A DNA stretch of 64,000 bases from Pseudomonas sp. RIT-PI-AD (GTDB taxonomy: Bacteria; Pseudomonadota; Gammaproteobacteria; Pseudomonadales; Pseudomonadaceae): NCBI RefSeq assembly GCF_025642785.1, contig NZ_JANZKU010000025.1, forward strand, positions 1-64,000, written 5' to 3'. Shown here one piece after another: positions 26,729 through 37,280 of the stretch; the first letter of the stretch is position 1, and each line of letters opens with the position of its first letter. The notes beneath the pieces were generated by a model that was not told the origin of the DNA, ran no database searches, and was given only the letters and a program-made list of their open reading frames with translations. The translations under genes and the position numbers were made by a program.

Positions 26729-27160
26729 TTACTGCGCGTGTTTCAGGCTGCGCATGCGATCATGGCAAGCGCGAACCTTGGGCAGCTCGGCGACCAGCAG
26801 AGCGCGAACTTCCGGATCGGAGTTTTCCAAGGCGTCCTCGAAGGCATGCAGGATGCGGTCTTCGGCTTCTTCCAGCTGGGCCACGTAGGTGGCGTCTTCG
26901 TCGCTGGACATGCTGGCGCGGGTGTCGGCGTAGACCTGACGCAGCTTGCCGGTGAAGGTACCGCCGGTGGCCGGCTCGTCATGGTTGGCGGCGACCTTCA
27001 CGGCCAGGGCCTGGATGACCTGGGTTTTCGCTTGAGCCATGTCGCGGAACAGGCTCTGCAGTTGCGGATTCTTCACTTCGTCGATGGCATGCTGGTAGAA
27101 GCGCTGGCCGTCGCGGGTGATTTCGATCAGTTCGTTGAGTTGCGAAGTGGTGCTGGACAT
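26729..27160 (-). CDS. PA2169-type four-helix-bundle (ferritin-like, DUF2383) protein
   Basis: A 143-residue all-helical protein: LNELIEITRDGQRFYQHAIDEV, LQSLFRDMAQAKTQVIQAL, a central GGTFTGKLRQVYADTRA, and LEEAEDRILHAFEDAL. The Glu/His-containing helices resemble ferritin-like DUF2383 bundles seen in stress-induced Pseudomonas loci. Metal binding is possible but not proven. It is the first gene of a leftward group (this, the 89-aa membrane protein, DUF1328, ivy) and is divergent from algB. Confidence 0.85.
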   Translation of the reverse strand: MSSTTSQLNELIEITRDGQRFYQHAIDEVKNPQLQSLFRDMAQAKTQVIQALAVKVAANHDEPATGGTFTGKLRQVYADTRASMSSDEDATYVAQLEEAEDRILHAFEDALENSDPEVRALLVAELPKVRACHDRMRSLKHAQ

Positions 27161-27212
27161 AGTGATTCTCCGATAGGGGTGAAAAGCATTGACCGGTTTC
27201 GTTCATCCGGTG

Positions 27213-27239
27213 TCAGTACTCGATTGCGGCGAGCGTTTC
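27213..27239 (-). promoter_or_regulatory. Possible AlgU-like promoter for the ferritin-like gene
   Basis: On the minus strand GAAACG - 16 bp - ACTGA resembles the AlgU consensus GAACTT - 16/17 - TCTGA, with a good -10 but only 3 of 6 matches in the -35. It lies about 50 bp before the start codon. Confidence 0.28.
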
Positions 27240-27430
27240 GAATGGAATCCGGCCAGGCCGGAGATCATCGGCGATCCGCCGAACCGGCATCTCGCCGGTC
27301 GTTAGCCTAGCTATCGCAAGCCCTGTGCCAGATTTTTGCGTTTAATTTTTACCTTATTAATCAATGATTTGGGTTACAAACAGAAAGTCGCGCTACATGC
27401 ACCCTGCAAGATCGGTGGAAAAGCACCATG

Positions 27431-27457
27431 CAACTTGCACGATATTTGTTTGACTAA
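27431..27457 (+). promoter_or_regulatory. AlgU (sigma-22)-like promoter of algB
   Basis: CAACTT (27431-27436), a 16-bp spacer, and ACTAA (27453-27457) match the AlgU pattern GAACTT - 16/17 - TCTGA/TCTAA with one mismatch in each box. The predicted start is near 27463, leaving a 25-nt leader containing GGAG. Dependence of algB transcription on AlgU (AlgT) is established in P. aeruginosa. Confidence 0.6.
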
Positions 27458-27487
27458 TCGTCACAGTTAGAAAACGGAGCACCGCAC

Positions 27488-28833
<1,346 letters not shown>

Positions 28834-28837
<4 letters not shown>

Positions 28838-30633
28838 GCGCCGCCATCGCGCTGCCGATGACGCTGCGCACTCGCCTTTTCCTGAGCATTTCGGCCCTGA
28901 TCACGGTGGCGCTGTTCGGGCTGCTGCTGGGCCTGATCAGCGTCATGCAAATGGCCAAGTCCCAGGAGCAGTTGATCCGCTACAACTTCGTCACCTTCGA
29001 GATCAGCCAGAGCCTGCGCCAGCAACTGGGCGACCAACTGGTCAACCTGATGGCGCGGAACCCGCAGCCGCAGGCGCTGGAACAGTCCCAGGAGCACTTC
29101 CGCAAGACCCTGGTCGACGGCATCGCCACGGCCCCGAACGAACCGACACGGCAGCGCTACCAGCGCATTTCCGAGGAATACGAGGCGTTCCTCGCGGAGC
29201 TGGCGAAACCCGGCGCGGCGCGCTGGAGCCTGCAGGGCGACAATGACCTGAGCCAGGCTTTCGACACCCTCCGGCAGAGCATGCTGGAGGTGCATCGCCT
29301 GGCGCTGGACAACATCACCGAGGCGGAGGCCCGCGACCACGACCGCGCGTTCCTGATCGCCACCCTGCTCAGCGTGATGGGGATCGCCGTGCTGCTGATC
29401 GGCTTCGCCACCGCCCACGGCATCGCCCGCCGCTTCGGCGGCCCCATCGAAGCCCTGGCCAAGGCCGCCGACCAGATCGGCAAGGGCGACCTGCAGGTCA
29501 GCCTGCCCGACTCGCCAGTGCACGAGATGGACCTGCTCAGCCGGCGCTTCGGGCTGATGGCGGAGTCGCTGCGGGAACTGAAGACGGTCAACGTGGAAAA
29601 GCTGCTGGCCGAGCAGAAACGCCTGCAAGCGGTGCTCGACAGCATCGACGACGGCCTGCTCATCCTCGATCGCCTCGGCCAGGTGGAACACGCCAACCCG
29701 GTGGCCCGGCGCCAGCTCAACTGGAACGACGATCACCTCGGCCAACCGCTCGGCCTGGCCCTGGACCACCCGGAACTGGACGACCTGACCCGCCAGGTCC
29801 TCGGCGGCGCGCTGATCGACGAGGCGCCGCCCGACCTGGTCATCGAGGCGGAAGGCGAGACCCGCCTGTTGAGCTGGCGCCTGACCCCGGTCAACCTCGG
29901 CGAAGGGCGGCCCCTCGGCGCGGTGATGGTGCTGCGCGACGTCACCGAGCAGCGCGCCTTCGAGCGGGTGCGCAACGAATTCATGCTGCGCGCCTCCCAC
30001 GAGCTGCGCACCCCGGTCACCGGCATGCAGATGGCCTTCGGCCTGCTCCGCGAGCGCCTGGTCTACCCGGAGGAATCCCGAGAAGCCGATCTGCTGGTGA
30101 CGGTGGACGCGGAAATGCAGCGCCTGGTGCGGCTGATCACCGACCTGCTGAATTTCTCTCGCTACCAGAACGGCCTGCAATCCCTGGAAATGGCGCCCTG
30201 TGCCCTGGACACCCTGCTCGAGCAGGTGCGTGACCGGTTCGCCGGCCAGGCCACCGAGCGCTCGATCCACATCGAGATGGACCTGCACCAGCCGTTACCC
30301 CGGGTGAACCTCGATCGCGGACAGATCGAACGGGTCTTCGACAACCTGCTGGGCAATGCCCTGCGGCATACCCCCGACGGCGGCACCATCCGCTTGCAGG
30401 CCCGCCGCCATGGCGACCGGGTGATCATGAGCGTGGAAGACAACGGCGACGGCATCGCCACCAGCCAGCAGGCGCGGATCTTCGAGCCCTTCGTCCAGGT
30501 CAGCAGCAAGAAGGGCGGCGCCGGCCTGGGCCTGGCGCTGTGCAAGGAGATCGTGCAGTTGCACGGCGGCCGCATCGGCGTCTACTCGCGCCCCGGCCAG
30601 GGTGCGCAGTTCTACATGGCGCTGCCGCTCTAG
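28834..30633 (+). CDS. kinB: KinB, sensor kinase/phosphatase for AlgB
   Basis: A 599-residue inner-membrane histidine kinase paired with AlgB. Two membrane helices (about 15-37 and 172-194) bracket a periplasmic sensor domain of about 130 residues. A HAMP linker (about 195-250), a PAS domain (about 260-370), the phosphoacceptor H389 in RASHELRTPV, and the N, G1 and G2 boxes of the ATPase domain (NLLGNALRHTP, EDNGDGIA, KKGGAGLGLAL) follow. P394, equivalent to the proline needed for phosphatase activity in P. aeruginosa KinB, is present. The P. aeruginosa numbering (H385) is four lower. KinB dephosphorylates AlgB and restrains alginate production. Confidence 0.97.
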
Positions 30634-30658
30634 GCCGGAAAGCGCGGGCGGGAACGCC

Positions 30659-31435
30659 TCACTTCCGGGTGTTCAGCACCAGCAGCAGCGCCGCAGTCTG
30701 CGCGTCGGGCTCGCCATCGTAGCGGGCCGGGCGGTATTTCATCTGGAACGCCGCCAGCACATTGCGCGTGGCTTGGTCCAGGGTGCCGTTCTGCTCCACC
30801 GCGTAGCCCTGGATCGCCAGTTGATGCTGGAACCAGAGCACGTTCGGCAGCTCCGCCGCCAGTAGCACCTGCTTGCGCGCCACCTCGCCGGCATCCGGCC
30901 AGGGAATCAGCCCCGCCTCGCCCAAGCGCTTCCAGGGAAACAACGGCCCCGGGTCGACCTTGCGCTGCGGGGCGATGTCCAGGTGCCCGATGATGCTTCC
31001 CAGGGGCAACTGGTGGCGCTTCACCAGGTCCTTGAGCAAGCCGATCAGCGCATCGATCTGGGCCTCGGCGAAGGGGTACCAGACCCGTCCGTCCGCCATG
31101 TCCTCGTAACCGCGGTTGACCAGCTCGATGCCGATGCTGCTGGCGTTCAGCCAGGTGCGGCCCTGCCACTCGCTCTCCCCCGCGTGCCAGGCGCGACGGT
31201 TCTCGTCCACCAGGCGATAGATCGTCGGCGGGTCTTCGTCGATCAGGTAATGGGCGCTGACGTCACCGTGGGTGAGCAGCGCCAGGGAGTGCAGGAAGTC
31301 GGTGGAGGTGTAGTGCAGCACGATGTACTGCACCCGGCTGTTCTGGTTGGCGGAGACGAAGCGGGTGTCGATCTGCGGCTGCTGGGCGCAACCGGCGATC
31401 AGGAGCAGCAGCAGACTGGACAGGAAACTTTTCAT
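30659..31435 (-). CDS. ampDh2: AmpDh2, N-acetylmuramoyl-L-alanine amidase lipoprotein
   Basis: A 258-residue zinc amidase that cleaves the stem peptide from peptidoglycan in the periplasm. A lipobox (LLLIAGC, lipidated C16) anchors it to the outer membrane, as known for AmpDh2 of P. aeruginosa. The Amidase_2 domain shows zinc-ligand contexts VLHYTSTDF and GHLDIAPQRKVDPGPLFPW. A C-terminal peptidoglycan-binding domain follows (FQHQLAIQGYAVEQNGTLDQAT). Its ATG overlaps the marC stop by 4 bp; it converges on kinB with a 25-bp gap. Confidence 0.94.
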   Translation of the reverse strand: MKSFLSSLLLLLIAGCAQQPQIDTRFVSANQNSRVQYIVLHYTSTDFLHSLALLTHGDVSAHYLIDEDPPTIYRLVDENRRAWHAGESEWQGRTWLNASSIGIELVNRGYEDMADGRVWYPFAEAQIDALIGLLKDLVKRHQLPLGSIIGHLDIAPQRKVDPGPLFPWKRLGEAGLIPWPDAGEVARKQVLLAAELPNVLWFQHQLAIQGYAVEQNGTLDQATRNVLAAFQMKYRPARYDGEPDAQTAALLLVLNTRK

Positions 31436-32025
31436 GGGGCGATGTGCAGCACGCTTTGCAGGTTGTCGAGGAGCATATCGATGCTCAGCATGATCAGCAG
31501 CATCCCGGTCAGGCGCTCGATCGCGGTCAACCCGCGCGGCCCCAGGAAGCGTTGCAGGAACGCCGCCTGCAACAGGATCAGCGCGGTCCCCGCCCAAGCC
31601 AGCAGCACCGCCAGGTACAGCTCCCAGAGCTCGCCCTGGTGGGTGTTGCGCAGGGTCATCAGCACCGCCAGCGCCGAGGGCCCGGCCACCGCCGGCGTGG
31701 CCAGCGGTACCAGCATCGGCTCGCCTTCCGGCAGGTCGCCGAGGACGCCTTGCGGGGTCGGGAAGATCAGCCGCAGGGCGATGATGAACAGGATGATGCC
31801 GCCGGCGATGGAGATCGCCTCGCGGGACAGGCTGAGGGCGCTGAGGATCTTCTCGCCGAAGGTCAGGAACAGCAGCAACAGGGCCAGGGCGAACAGCAGC
31901 TCGCGCAGGGCCACCTTCAGCCGGCGCTCCGGGGCGACGCCCTTGAGCGCCGCGAGGAAGATGGCGATGTTGCCGAAGGGGTCGGTGACCAGGAAGATCA
32001 GTACGGCGATGCCGAGGATGTCCAT
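31432..32025 (-). CDS. MarC-family integral membrane protein
   Basis: A 197-residue protein with six predicted membrane helices and the MarC signature (FLVTDPFGNIAIFLAALKGV near the N-terminus, GGIILFIIALRLIFP, VPLATPAVAGPSALAVLMTL). The family was once linked to multiple antibiotic resistance but that role has been disproved; the substrate is unknown. Upstream partner of ampDh2 in a two-gene unit with a 4-bp overlap. Confidence 0.93.
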   Translation of the reverse strand: MDILGIAVLIFLVTDPFGNIAIFLAALKGVAPERRLKVALRELLFALALLLLFLTFGEKILSALSLSREAISIAGGIILFIIALRLIFPTPQGVLGDLPEGEPMLVPLATPAVAGPSALAVLMTLRNTHQGELWELYLAVLLAWAGTALILLQAAFLQRFLGPRGLTAIERLTGMLLIMLSIDMLLDNLQSVLHIAP

Positions 32026-32174
32026 AACGCACTCTGGAAAACGAAATCCCGTTAGTCTACCGGCCGACGCGCGGAAACGCCCGTCCGCCCGCTTGCGCGG
32101 ATAAAGCCTGACAGCGCGGTGGCCTGCCGGGTTATGGTTGACGGCAGAAGAAGAATCCGTCAGGAGAGCCCGCC

Positions 32175-33590
32175 ATGCGCCGCCAGCTGCTCTGGTTCAA
32201 ACAGGACCTGCGACTCGACGATCACCCCGCCGTACAGGCCGCGCTGGGGGCGGACCGCGTGCTGCCGGTGTTTATCCTCGATCCCCGCTGGTTGCAGGTC
32301 ACGCCTTTCGGCACGCGCCCGCTGGGCGTGCATCGCGCCGGGTTCCTCCTGGAAAGCCTGCAGGCGCTGGATGGCGAGCTGCGCCGCCGCGACTCGCGCC
32401 TGCTGGTGCTGCACGGCGAAGCCGAGCGACTGATTCCCGAACTGGTGGCGAGCCTGGGCCTCGACGAGGTGCTGACCCTGGACGAGCTGGTGCCGGACGA
32501 ACTCCAACGCCTCGCCCGGGTTCGCCAGGCCTTGGACATCCCGCTGCGCCTGCTGCCGGACAACGGCCTGCTGCGCGCCGACGAGCTGCCTTGCGCACCG
32601 AACCGCCTGCCCCAGACCTTCAGCCGCTTCCGCACGCTGATCGAGCGGCGGCTCCAGGTATTCCAGCCGCCGTCGGCGCCGGAACGTCTGCCGGCGCTGC
32701 CGGAAGGCAGCGAAGACTGGCTGCAGCCCTTACCGCTACTGGCCCAGTTGGGCCTGGGCGAGCCCCAGGGCCTCGCCTACAGCGGCTTCCCCTTCGCCGG
32801 CGGCGAGCCGGCCGCCCAGGCGCGCCTGCGCGACTACCTCTGGCAAGGCCAAGGCGTGGGCGATTACCAGGCCAGCCAGGAATGGCTGGGCCGCGAATCC
32901 TCCTCGAAACTCTCGCCCTGGCTCGCCCATGGCAGCCTCTCGCCGCGCCGGGTGGTGGCCGAGCTGCGCCGTTACGAGGCACAGCACGGGCGCAGCGAAT
33001 CGACCCAGGCCTTCTGGAGCGCGCTGCTCTGGCGCGATTTCTTCCGCTGGGCGTTGCGCCGGCACGGCGAGGCCCTGTTCGCCCCCGGCGGGGTCAAGGC
33101 CACCGTCCGCGCCCCGCGCCAGGTGGACGAACGCTACAGCCGCTGGTGCCAGGGCCGCACCGGCATGCCGTTGGTGGATGCCTGCATGCGCGAACTGGCC
33201 GCCACCGGTTACCTGCCCCATCGCGGCCGGCAGGTGGCCGCCAGCTACCTGGTGAGCGACCTGCAGCAGGACTGGCGGCACGGCGCCGCCTGGTTCGCCG
33301 AGCACCTGATCGACCACGAGGACGCGAGCAACTGGGGGAACTGGGCGTACCTCGCCGGGGTGGCCAGCGATCCGCGGCGCCAGCAGGCGTTCAACGCGCT
33401 GCGCCAGGCACGTCGCTACGATCCCGACGCCACCTATGTCAGCCTGTGGCTGCCGGAATTGCGCACGCTGCCGGTAGCACTGCGCCACACGCCTTTCCAA
33501 CTCTCCCCGTTGCAGTTGGACGCCATGCGCTACCCGCGCCTGGAACGGATTCCCGACGCCTGGCGGCCCTACCTCGGCGAAGCCGCCTGA
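32175..33590 (+). CDS. DASH-family cryptochrome/photolyase
   Basis: A 471-residue flavoprotein of the photolyase superfamily. The DASH subgroup is indicated by LPQTFSRFRTLIERR, SSKLSPWLAHGSLSPR, and especially SNWGNWAYLAGVASDP followed by ARRYDPDATYVSLWLPEL, which match cyanobacterial CRY-DASH. DASH proteins use FAD and methenyltetrahydrofolate with blue light to repair cyclobutane dimers, mainly in single-stranded DNA or loops, and may also signal. GGAG precedes the ATG. In PAO1 as I remember it, marC and dgcH are adjacent with no photolyase gene here. Confidence 0.9.
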   Translation: MRRQLLWFKQDLRLDDHPAVQAALGADRVLPVFILDPRWLQVTPFGTRPLGVHRAGFLLESLQALDGELRRRDSRLLVLHGEAERLIPELVASLGLDEVLTLDELVPDELQRLARVRQALDIPLRLLPDNGLLRADELPCAPNRLPQTFSRFRTLIERRLQVFQPPSAPERLPALPEGSEDWLQPLPLLAQLGLGEPQGLAYSGFPFAGGEPAAQARLRDYLWQGQGVGDYQASQEWLGRESSSKLSPWLAHGSLSPRRVVAELRRYEAQHGRSESTQAFWSALLWRDFFRWALRRHGEALFAPGGVKATVRAPRQVDERYSRWCQGRTGMPLVDACMRELAATGYLPHRGRQVAASYLVSDLQQDWRHGAAWFAEHLIDHEDASNWGNWAYLAGVASDPRRQQAFNALRQARRYDPDATYVSLWLPELRTLPVALRHTPFQLSPLQLDAMRYPRLERIPDAWRPYLGEAA

Positions 33591-33596
33591 GCGGAC

Positions 33597-35594
33597 TCAG
33601 CCGAGCTCCAGGCGATCGCGCCCCTCGCGCTTGGCGCGGTACAGCGCCTGGTCGGCGCGCTCGAACACCGCTTCGCTGCCGTCGTCGGCGGTGAAGGCGG
33701 CCAATCCGGCGGAAAGGGTGATGGTGACCGGCTCGCCCTTGAAGTGGAACGGGCAGGCAGCCACCGCCTGGCGCAGGGTTTCCAGCAGCTGGATGCCGCC
33801 CTCCTGGGGCGTGCCGGGGATCAGCAGGACGAATTCCTCGCCGCCGAAGCGCGCGATGAAATCGGTTTTGCGGGTGCGCTTGGCCAACTCGCCGGCGATG
33901 ATCTTCAACACCTTGTCGCCCGCCAAGTGGCCATAGTTGTCGTTGATCCGCTTGAAGTGATCGATGTCCATCACCGCCAGCAGCAAGTCGCCGCCATAGC
34001 GTTGCCAGCGCGCCACTTCCAGCTCCAGTCGCTCGCTCCAGGCGGCGCGGTTGGGCAGGCCGGTCAGCGGGTCGGACAAGGCTTTCTGCCGTTGCTCCTC
34101 CAGGTGCTCGCGGAACCCCTGGGCCTCGCGTTCCATCGACGCCACCCGCTCGACCATGCCTTGCAGGCGGGTGCCGACCTCCTGCTCGTGCTGGTCGCGC
34201 TGGCGCTGGTACTCGTTCACCGTGGTGAGCAACCCCTCGAGGCGCTGCTCGACGGTACGCTTGAGGTTCTCCAGGTCGCCGGCATCCAGCACGCTGCTCT
34301 GCAGGCCGCTGACCTGCTCGCGCAGTTCCAGGTCCAGCGCCCGCGCGCTTTTCAGCGAATCGGTGTAGCCCTCGTGGGCGGAGGTCAGGGAACCGAGGAA
34401 GGCCGCCAGGCGCTCGTTGAGCTGCTTGAGGTAGCCGGCGAACTCATGCTGGTCGCTGTCGGTGACCGCCAGCACCAGCACCGCCACGTCGTCGAGCACC
34501 GGCACCAGTTCGTACCAGTTCAAGCCGCCCTGGAGGCGCTGACGCAGGGCTTCACCCTGGGGCTTGTGGCGCTCGGGCAGGTCCAGTTCGTTGAGCAGCC
34601 CCAACAGGCTGTTGGCGACGTGCGGCGCGACCGCGCTGTAGCCGGGCTCCGGCAGGGCAGGCAAGGCGTATTCCGGGTCCGCCTGGCCGGTCAGCACGGC
34701 GGCGGCCAGCGGCAGGCTGTCCAGGGTGGGGAACGCCCCAGCGCCGGGCCTGCCCGGACGCGCCGCGGCCGGTCGCGGTGGCTCGGCGGTGGCGGCCGGC
34801 GTCTCCCCGAGGGCCAGCGTGGCTGCGGCGGGAACGTCCGCACTGGCCGCTACAGGTGCAGGTGCAGGTGCAGGTGCAGGTGCAGGTGCAGGTGCAGGTG
34901 CAGGTGCAGGTGCAGGTGCAGGTGCAGGTGCAGGTGCAGGTTGGGAGGGTACGGGGTCTGCCGGGATCGGCCACAAGGGCGACGGCTCGACCGGCTCATC
35001 TCGGCCCGCTTCGGCCTCCGGGCCGTCGGGCTGTCCTGCCGCGCCGTCGTCGGCGGGCTCGGCGTCCTCATCGCGCCCCGCGCCGAAGAGTCGCCTGAGC
35101 AAACCGGGACGCTCGGCCTCGCCGCTCTCGAGCACTTGCAGGGCCTTCTGCTGCAAGTCGCTCAACTCGCTGAGCAGGGCGGGGATTTCACGGACCTGGC
35201 TGGCGCGGCTGTCGATCCGCTTGGCGAACTGCTTGAGCGGTTTGCGCACCTCGCGCGGCAGGTCCAGCTTGAGCAGTTGCCCCGCCAGATTGTTCAGCGC
35301 CGCGACATTCTGCTCGGCGCGTTGCTGGCGGCGCTGCTCGGAGTCCAGCACGGCCTTTTCCAGGCGCGGGATCAACCCCGACAGGCCGGCATCCATCTTG
35401 TCGCCGCGTATCGTCTCGCGCAGTTCCTGCATGCACTGGTCGACCGCCTTGTCGCTGCCCTCGGCTGCCAGCGAGCTGCGCACCAGGCCGCGTTTGAGCA
35501 AGTCGAGACGGGCCTCCCAGCGGCGCTCGAGCTTTTCCTGCTCTTCGAGGCTCGTCAGGTATTTATCTTTCCAGCGCTGGGCGTCGTCGCTCAT
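33597..35594 (-). CDS. dgcH: DgcH, GGDEF diguanylate cyclase
   Basis: A 665-residue cytoplasmic enzyme making cyclic di-GMP. The catalytic GGDEF domain occupies the last ~170 residues with the active-site GGEEF at 584-588 ([15 protein letters not shown]). No RxxD inhibitory site is seen five residues before it. The N-terminal ~200 residues are helical, followed by a low-complexity Pro-Ala run (about residues 218-247) encoded by a hexanucleotide repeat, then another helical region and a coiled coil (about 400-510). In P. aeruginosa DgcH maintains basal c-di-GMP. The start is ATG at 35594 ([12 protein letters not shown]). Confidence 0.93.
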   Translation of the reverse strand: MSDDAQRWKDKYLTSLEEQEKLERRWEARLDLLKRGLVRSSLAAEGSDKAVDQCMQELRETIRGDKMDAGLSGLIPRLEKAVLDSEQRRQQRAEQNVAALNNLAGQLLKLDLPREVRKPLKQFAKRIDSRASQVREIPALLSELSDLQQKALQVLESGEAERPGLLRRLFGAGRDEDAEPADDGAAGQPDGPEAEAGRDEPVEPSPLWPIPADPVPSQPAPAPAPAPAPAPAPAPAPAPAPAPAPAPVAASADVPAAATLALGETPAATAEPPRPAAARPGRPGAGAFPTLDSLPLAAAVLTGQADPEYALPALPEPGYSAVAPHVANSLLGLLNELDLPERHKPQGEALRQRLQGGLNWYELVPVLDDVAVLVLAVTDSDQHEFAGYLKQLNERLAAFLGSLTSAHEGYTDSLKSARALDLELREQVSGLQSSVLDAGDLENLKRTVEQRLEGLLTTVNEYQRQRDQHEQEVGTRLQGMVERVASMEREAQGFREHLEEQRQKALSDPLTGLPNRAAWSERLELEVARWQRYGGDLLLAVMDIDHFKRINDNYGHLAGDKVLKIIAGELAKRTRKTDFIARFGGEEFVLLIPGTPQEGGIQLLETLRQAVAACPFHFKGEPVTITLSAGLAAFTADDGSEAVFERADQALYRAKREGRDRLELG
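34853..34941. repeat. (CAGGTG)n microsatellite inside dgcH
   Basis: Nearly 15 perfect, uninterrupted copies of the 6-bp unit CAGGTG (89 bp). In dgcH, on the other strand, it encodes alternating Pro-Ala. Changes of whole units keep the frame, so the tract can alter linker length but not switch the gene off. Codon use is uniform through the tract (one Pro codon, one Ala codon), consistent with recent slippage expansion. Confidence 0.97.
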
Positions 35595-35629
35595 GGTGAA
35601 AGTTCGAAAACCGGTGGCGGGTAGCGGAA

Positions 35630-36490
35630 TCAGCCTTGTAGCACAGGCAGCCGGTCGCCGCTCAATGCATCCGGCAAGCGGATGTCCACGGCCACCGGCA
35701 GGTGGTCGGAAATTGGCTGGCTGAGCACCTGCACGCGCTCCAGGGTGAGCCCCGGGCTGAGCAGGATGTGGTCGAGGCAACGCTGGGGCCGCCAGCTGGG
35801 GAACGTCGCTTCGACCTGGGGCGCCAGCAGGCCGAGATCGCGCAAGGGGGAATGTTCGAGCAGGTCCGTGGCATGGGTATTCATGTCGCCCATCAGGATC
35901 TGGTGGCGATAGCCGCCGATCAGGTCGCGGATGTAGGCGAGCTGGCGGGTTCGTACCCGGGCGCCGAGGGCCAGGTGCATCATCACCACCACCAACGCGT
36001 CCTCGCCTTCGCCGAGGCGCAGGAGGATGGCGCCCCGGCCGGAGGGACCGGGAAGCGGATGGTCTTCGAGAAGCGTGGGTTGCAGCCGGCTCAGCAGGCC
36101 GTTGCTGTGCTGGCCGAGGCGGCCGAGGTTGCGGTTGAGCTGCTGGTACCAGTAGGGAAACTCACCCAGGCGGGCGAGGTGTTCGACCTGATTGACGAAG
36201 CCCGAACGCAGGCTGCCGCCGTCCGCTTCCTGCAAAGCCACCAGGTCGTAGTCGCCCAGCAGCGCGCCGATCCGTTGCAGGTTGGTCGCCCGCCCCGCGG
36301 CCGGCAGCAGATGCTGCCAGCCGCGGGTCAGGTAATGGTGGTAGCGCGCGGTGCTGATGCCGACTTGGATGTTGAAACTCAACAGCCGCAGGCGTCCGTC
36401 CGGCGGCAGGCGGCTGACTTCGCCGCAATGCGGATTGACCTGCGCATCACGCAGTCCCGGCATCCGCACCCCACCGCCGCGGCGTAGCAT
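35630..36490 (-). CDS. Endonuclease/exonuclease/phosphatase-family hydrolase
   Basis: A 286-residue metal-dependent hydrolase of the EEP superfamily. Motifs in order: [11 protein letters not shown] (Asn), [11 protein letters not shown] (metal-binding Glu), [28 protein letters not shown] (Asp/Asn pair) and [11 protein letters not shown] (catalytic His). The substrate (nucleic acid, sugar phosphate or phospholipid) cannot be told. GAGG lies about 7 nt before the ATG at 36490, and the gene follows dsbA by 8 bp, so they are probably co-transcribed. Confidence 0.88.
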   Translation of the reverse strand: MLRRGGGVRMPGLRDAQVNPHCGEVSRLPPDGRLRLLSFNIQVGISTARYHHYLTRGWQHLLPAAGRATNLQRIGALLGDYDLVALQEADGGSLRSGFVNQVEHLARLGEFPYWYQQLNRNLGRLGQHSNGLLSRLQPTLLEDHPLPGPSGRGAILLRLGEGEDALVVVMMHLALGARVRTRQLAYIRDLIGGYRHQILMGDMNTHATDLLEHSPLRDLGLLAPQVEATFPSWRPQRCLDHILLSPGLTLERVQVLSQPISDHLPVAVDIRLPDALSGDRLPVLQG

Positions 36491-36498
36491 GGTCAGCC

Positions 36499-37128
36499 TC
36501 AGTGGGCCGCGCGTTCTTTTTCGATCAGCTGGTTGGCCACGTCCAGCGCGCCGTCCGGGCCGCCGGCGGAGCCCAGGTCGAAGCGATACTTGCCGTTGAC
36601 CACCAGGGTCGGCACGCCAGTGATCTGGTAGGCCTTGGCCAGGCTGCGGGCTTTCTCGACCTGGCCCTTGACCGCGAAGGAGTCGAAGGTCTTGAGGAAG
36701 GCGTCCTTGTCCACGCCCAGCGGGACGAGGAAGTCGGCGATCTGCTGGGGCGTGTTCAGGGGCTGCTTGCGTTCGTGCATGGCGTCGAAGATCGCCTTGT
36801 GCACCTTAGGTTCGATGCGCATCAGGTCGAGGGTGATGTAGGTCTGGCCATGGATGTCCCAGGCCCCGCCGAACATCGCCGGTACTCGCACGAAGTTGAC
36901 GTCGGCGGGCAGTTTCTCGACCCAGGGGTTGAGCGTCGGCTCGAATTCGTAGCAGTGCGGGCAGCCGTACCAGAACAGTTCGACCACTTCGATCTTGCCG
37001 GGCTGGGCCACGGGAACTGGGCTCTTGAGTTCGACATACTGCTTACCGGCCTCGATGGGAGCCGCTTGGACAGTGGCACCGAACAGACTCGCGGTGGCGA
37101 GCGCAGCGGCAAGGATCAGGTTACGCAT
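36499..37128 (-). CDS. dsbA: DsbA, periplasmic thiol:disulfide oxidase
   Basis: A 209-residue thioredoxin-fold enzyme that puts disulfide bonds into exported proteins. It has a signal peptide (MRNLILAAALATASLFGATVQA) and the classic DsbA active site CPHC (C56 and C59, in LFWYGCPHCYEFEP). The cis-proline loop ITGVPTLVVNGKY is intact. It is separated from the upstream cytochrome c4 gene by a strong terminator, so it has its own promoter. Confidence 0.96.
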   Translation of the reverse strand: MRNLILAAALATASLFGATVQAAPIEAGKQYVELKSPVPVAQPGKIEVVELFWYGCPHCYEFEPTLNPWVEKLPADVNFVRVPAMFGGAWDIHGQTYITLDLMRIEPKVHKAIFDAMHERKQPLNTPQQIADFLVPLGVDKDAFLKTFDSFAVKGQVEKARSLAKAYQITGVPTLVVNGKYRFDLGSAGGPDGALDVANQLIEKERAAH

Positions 37129-37228
37129 GTTTCACTCCTAGAACGGGATAAGGGCACCGCCGCAGGCGGCCATGGTTCGACCGAGGCGCCGGGGGCGGGT
37201 TCCCTGGATTGTAGCGGGGCCCTTAATG

Positions 37229-37256
37229 AAAAAGGGTGGCCGAAGCCACCCTTTTT
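37229..37256. terminator. Bidirectional terminator between cc4 and dsbA
   Basis: A perfect 12-bp stem AAAAAGGGTGGC / GCCACCCTTTTT with a CGAA tetraloop. T runs are available on both strands. On the minus strand it lies 25 bp after the cytochrome c4 stop and ends that transcript. Confidence 0.92.
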
Positions 37257-37280
37257 GTTGCGAACCTCTACGGCCCGGAC

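Larger units (their letters stand above)
27161..27487. other. Divergent regulatory region before algB
   Basis: A 327-bp gap, markedly A+T-rich at about 27330-27470 compared with everything around it, and without a believable ORF. It holds the candidate AlgU promoters for algB (rightward) and for the ferritin-like gene (leftward), listed separately. Confidence 0.6.

Noticed and set aside
34853-34941. CRISPR-like or VNTR-type spacer array
   Set aside because: The units are 6 bp, perfect and contiguous, with no spacers; it is a simple microsatellite within dgcH.
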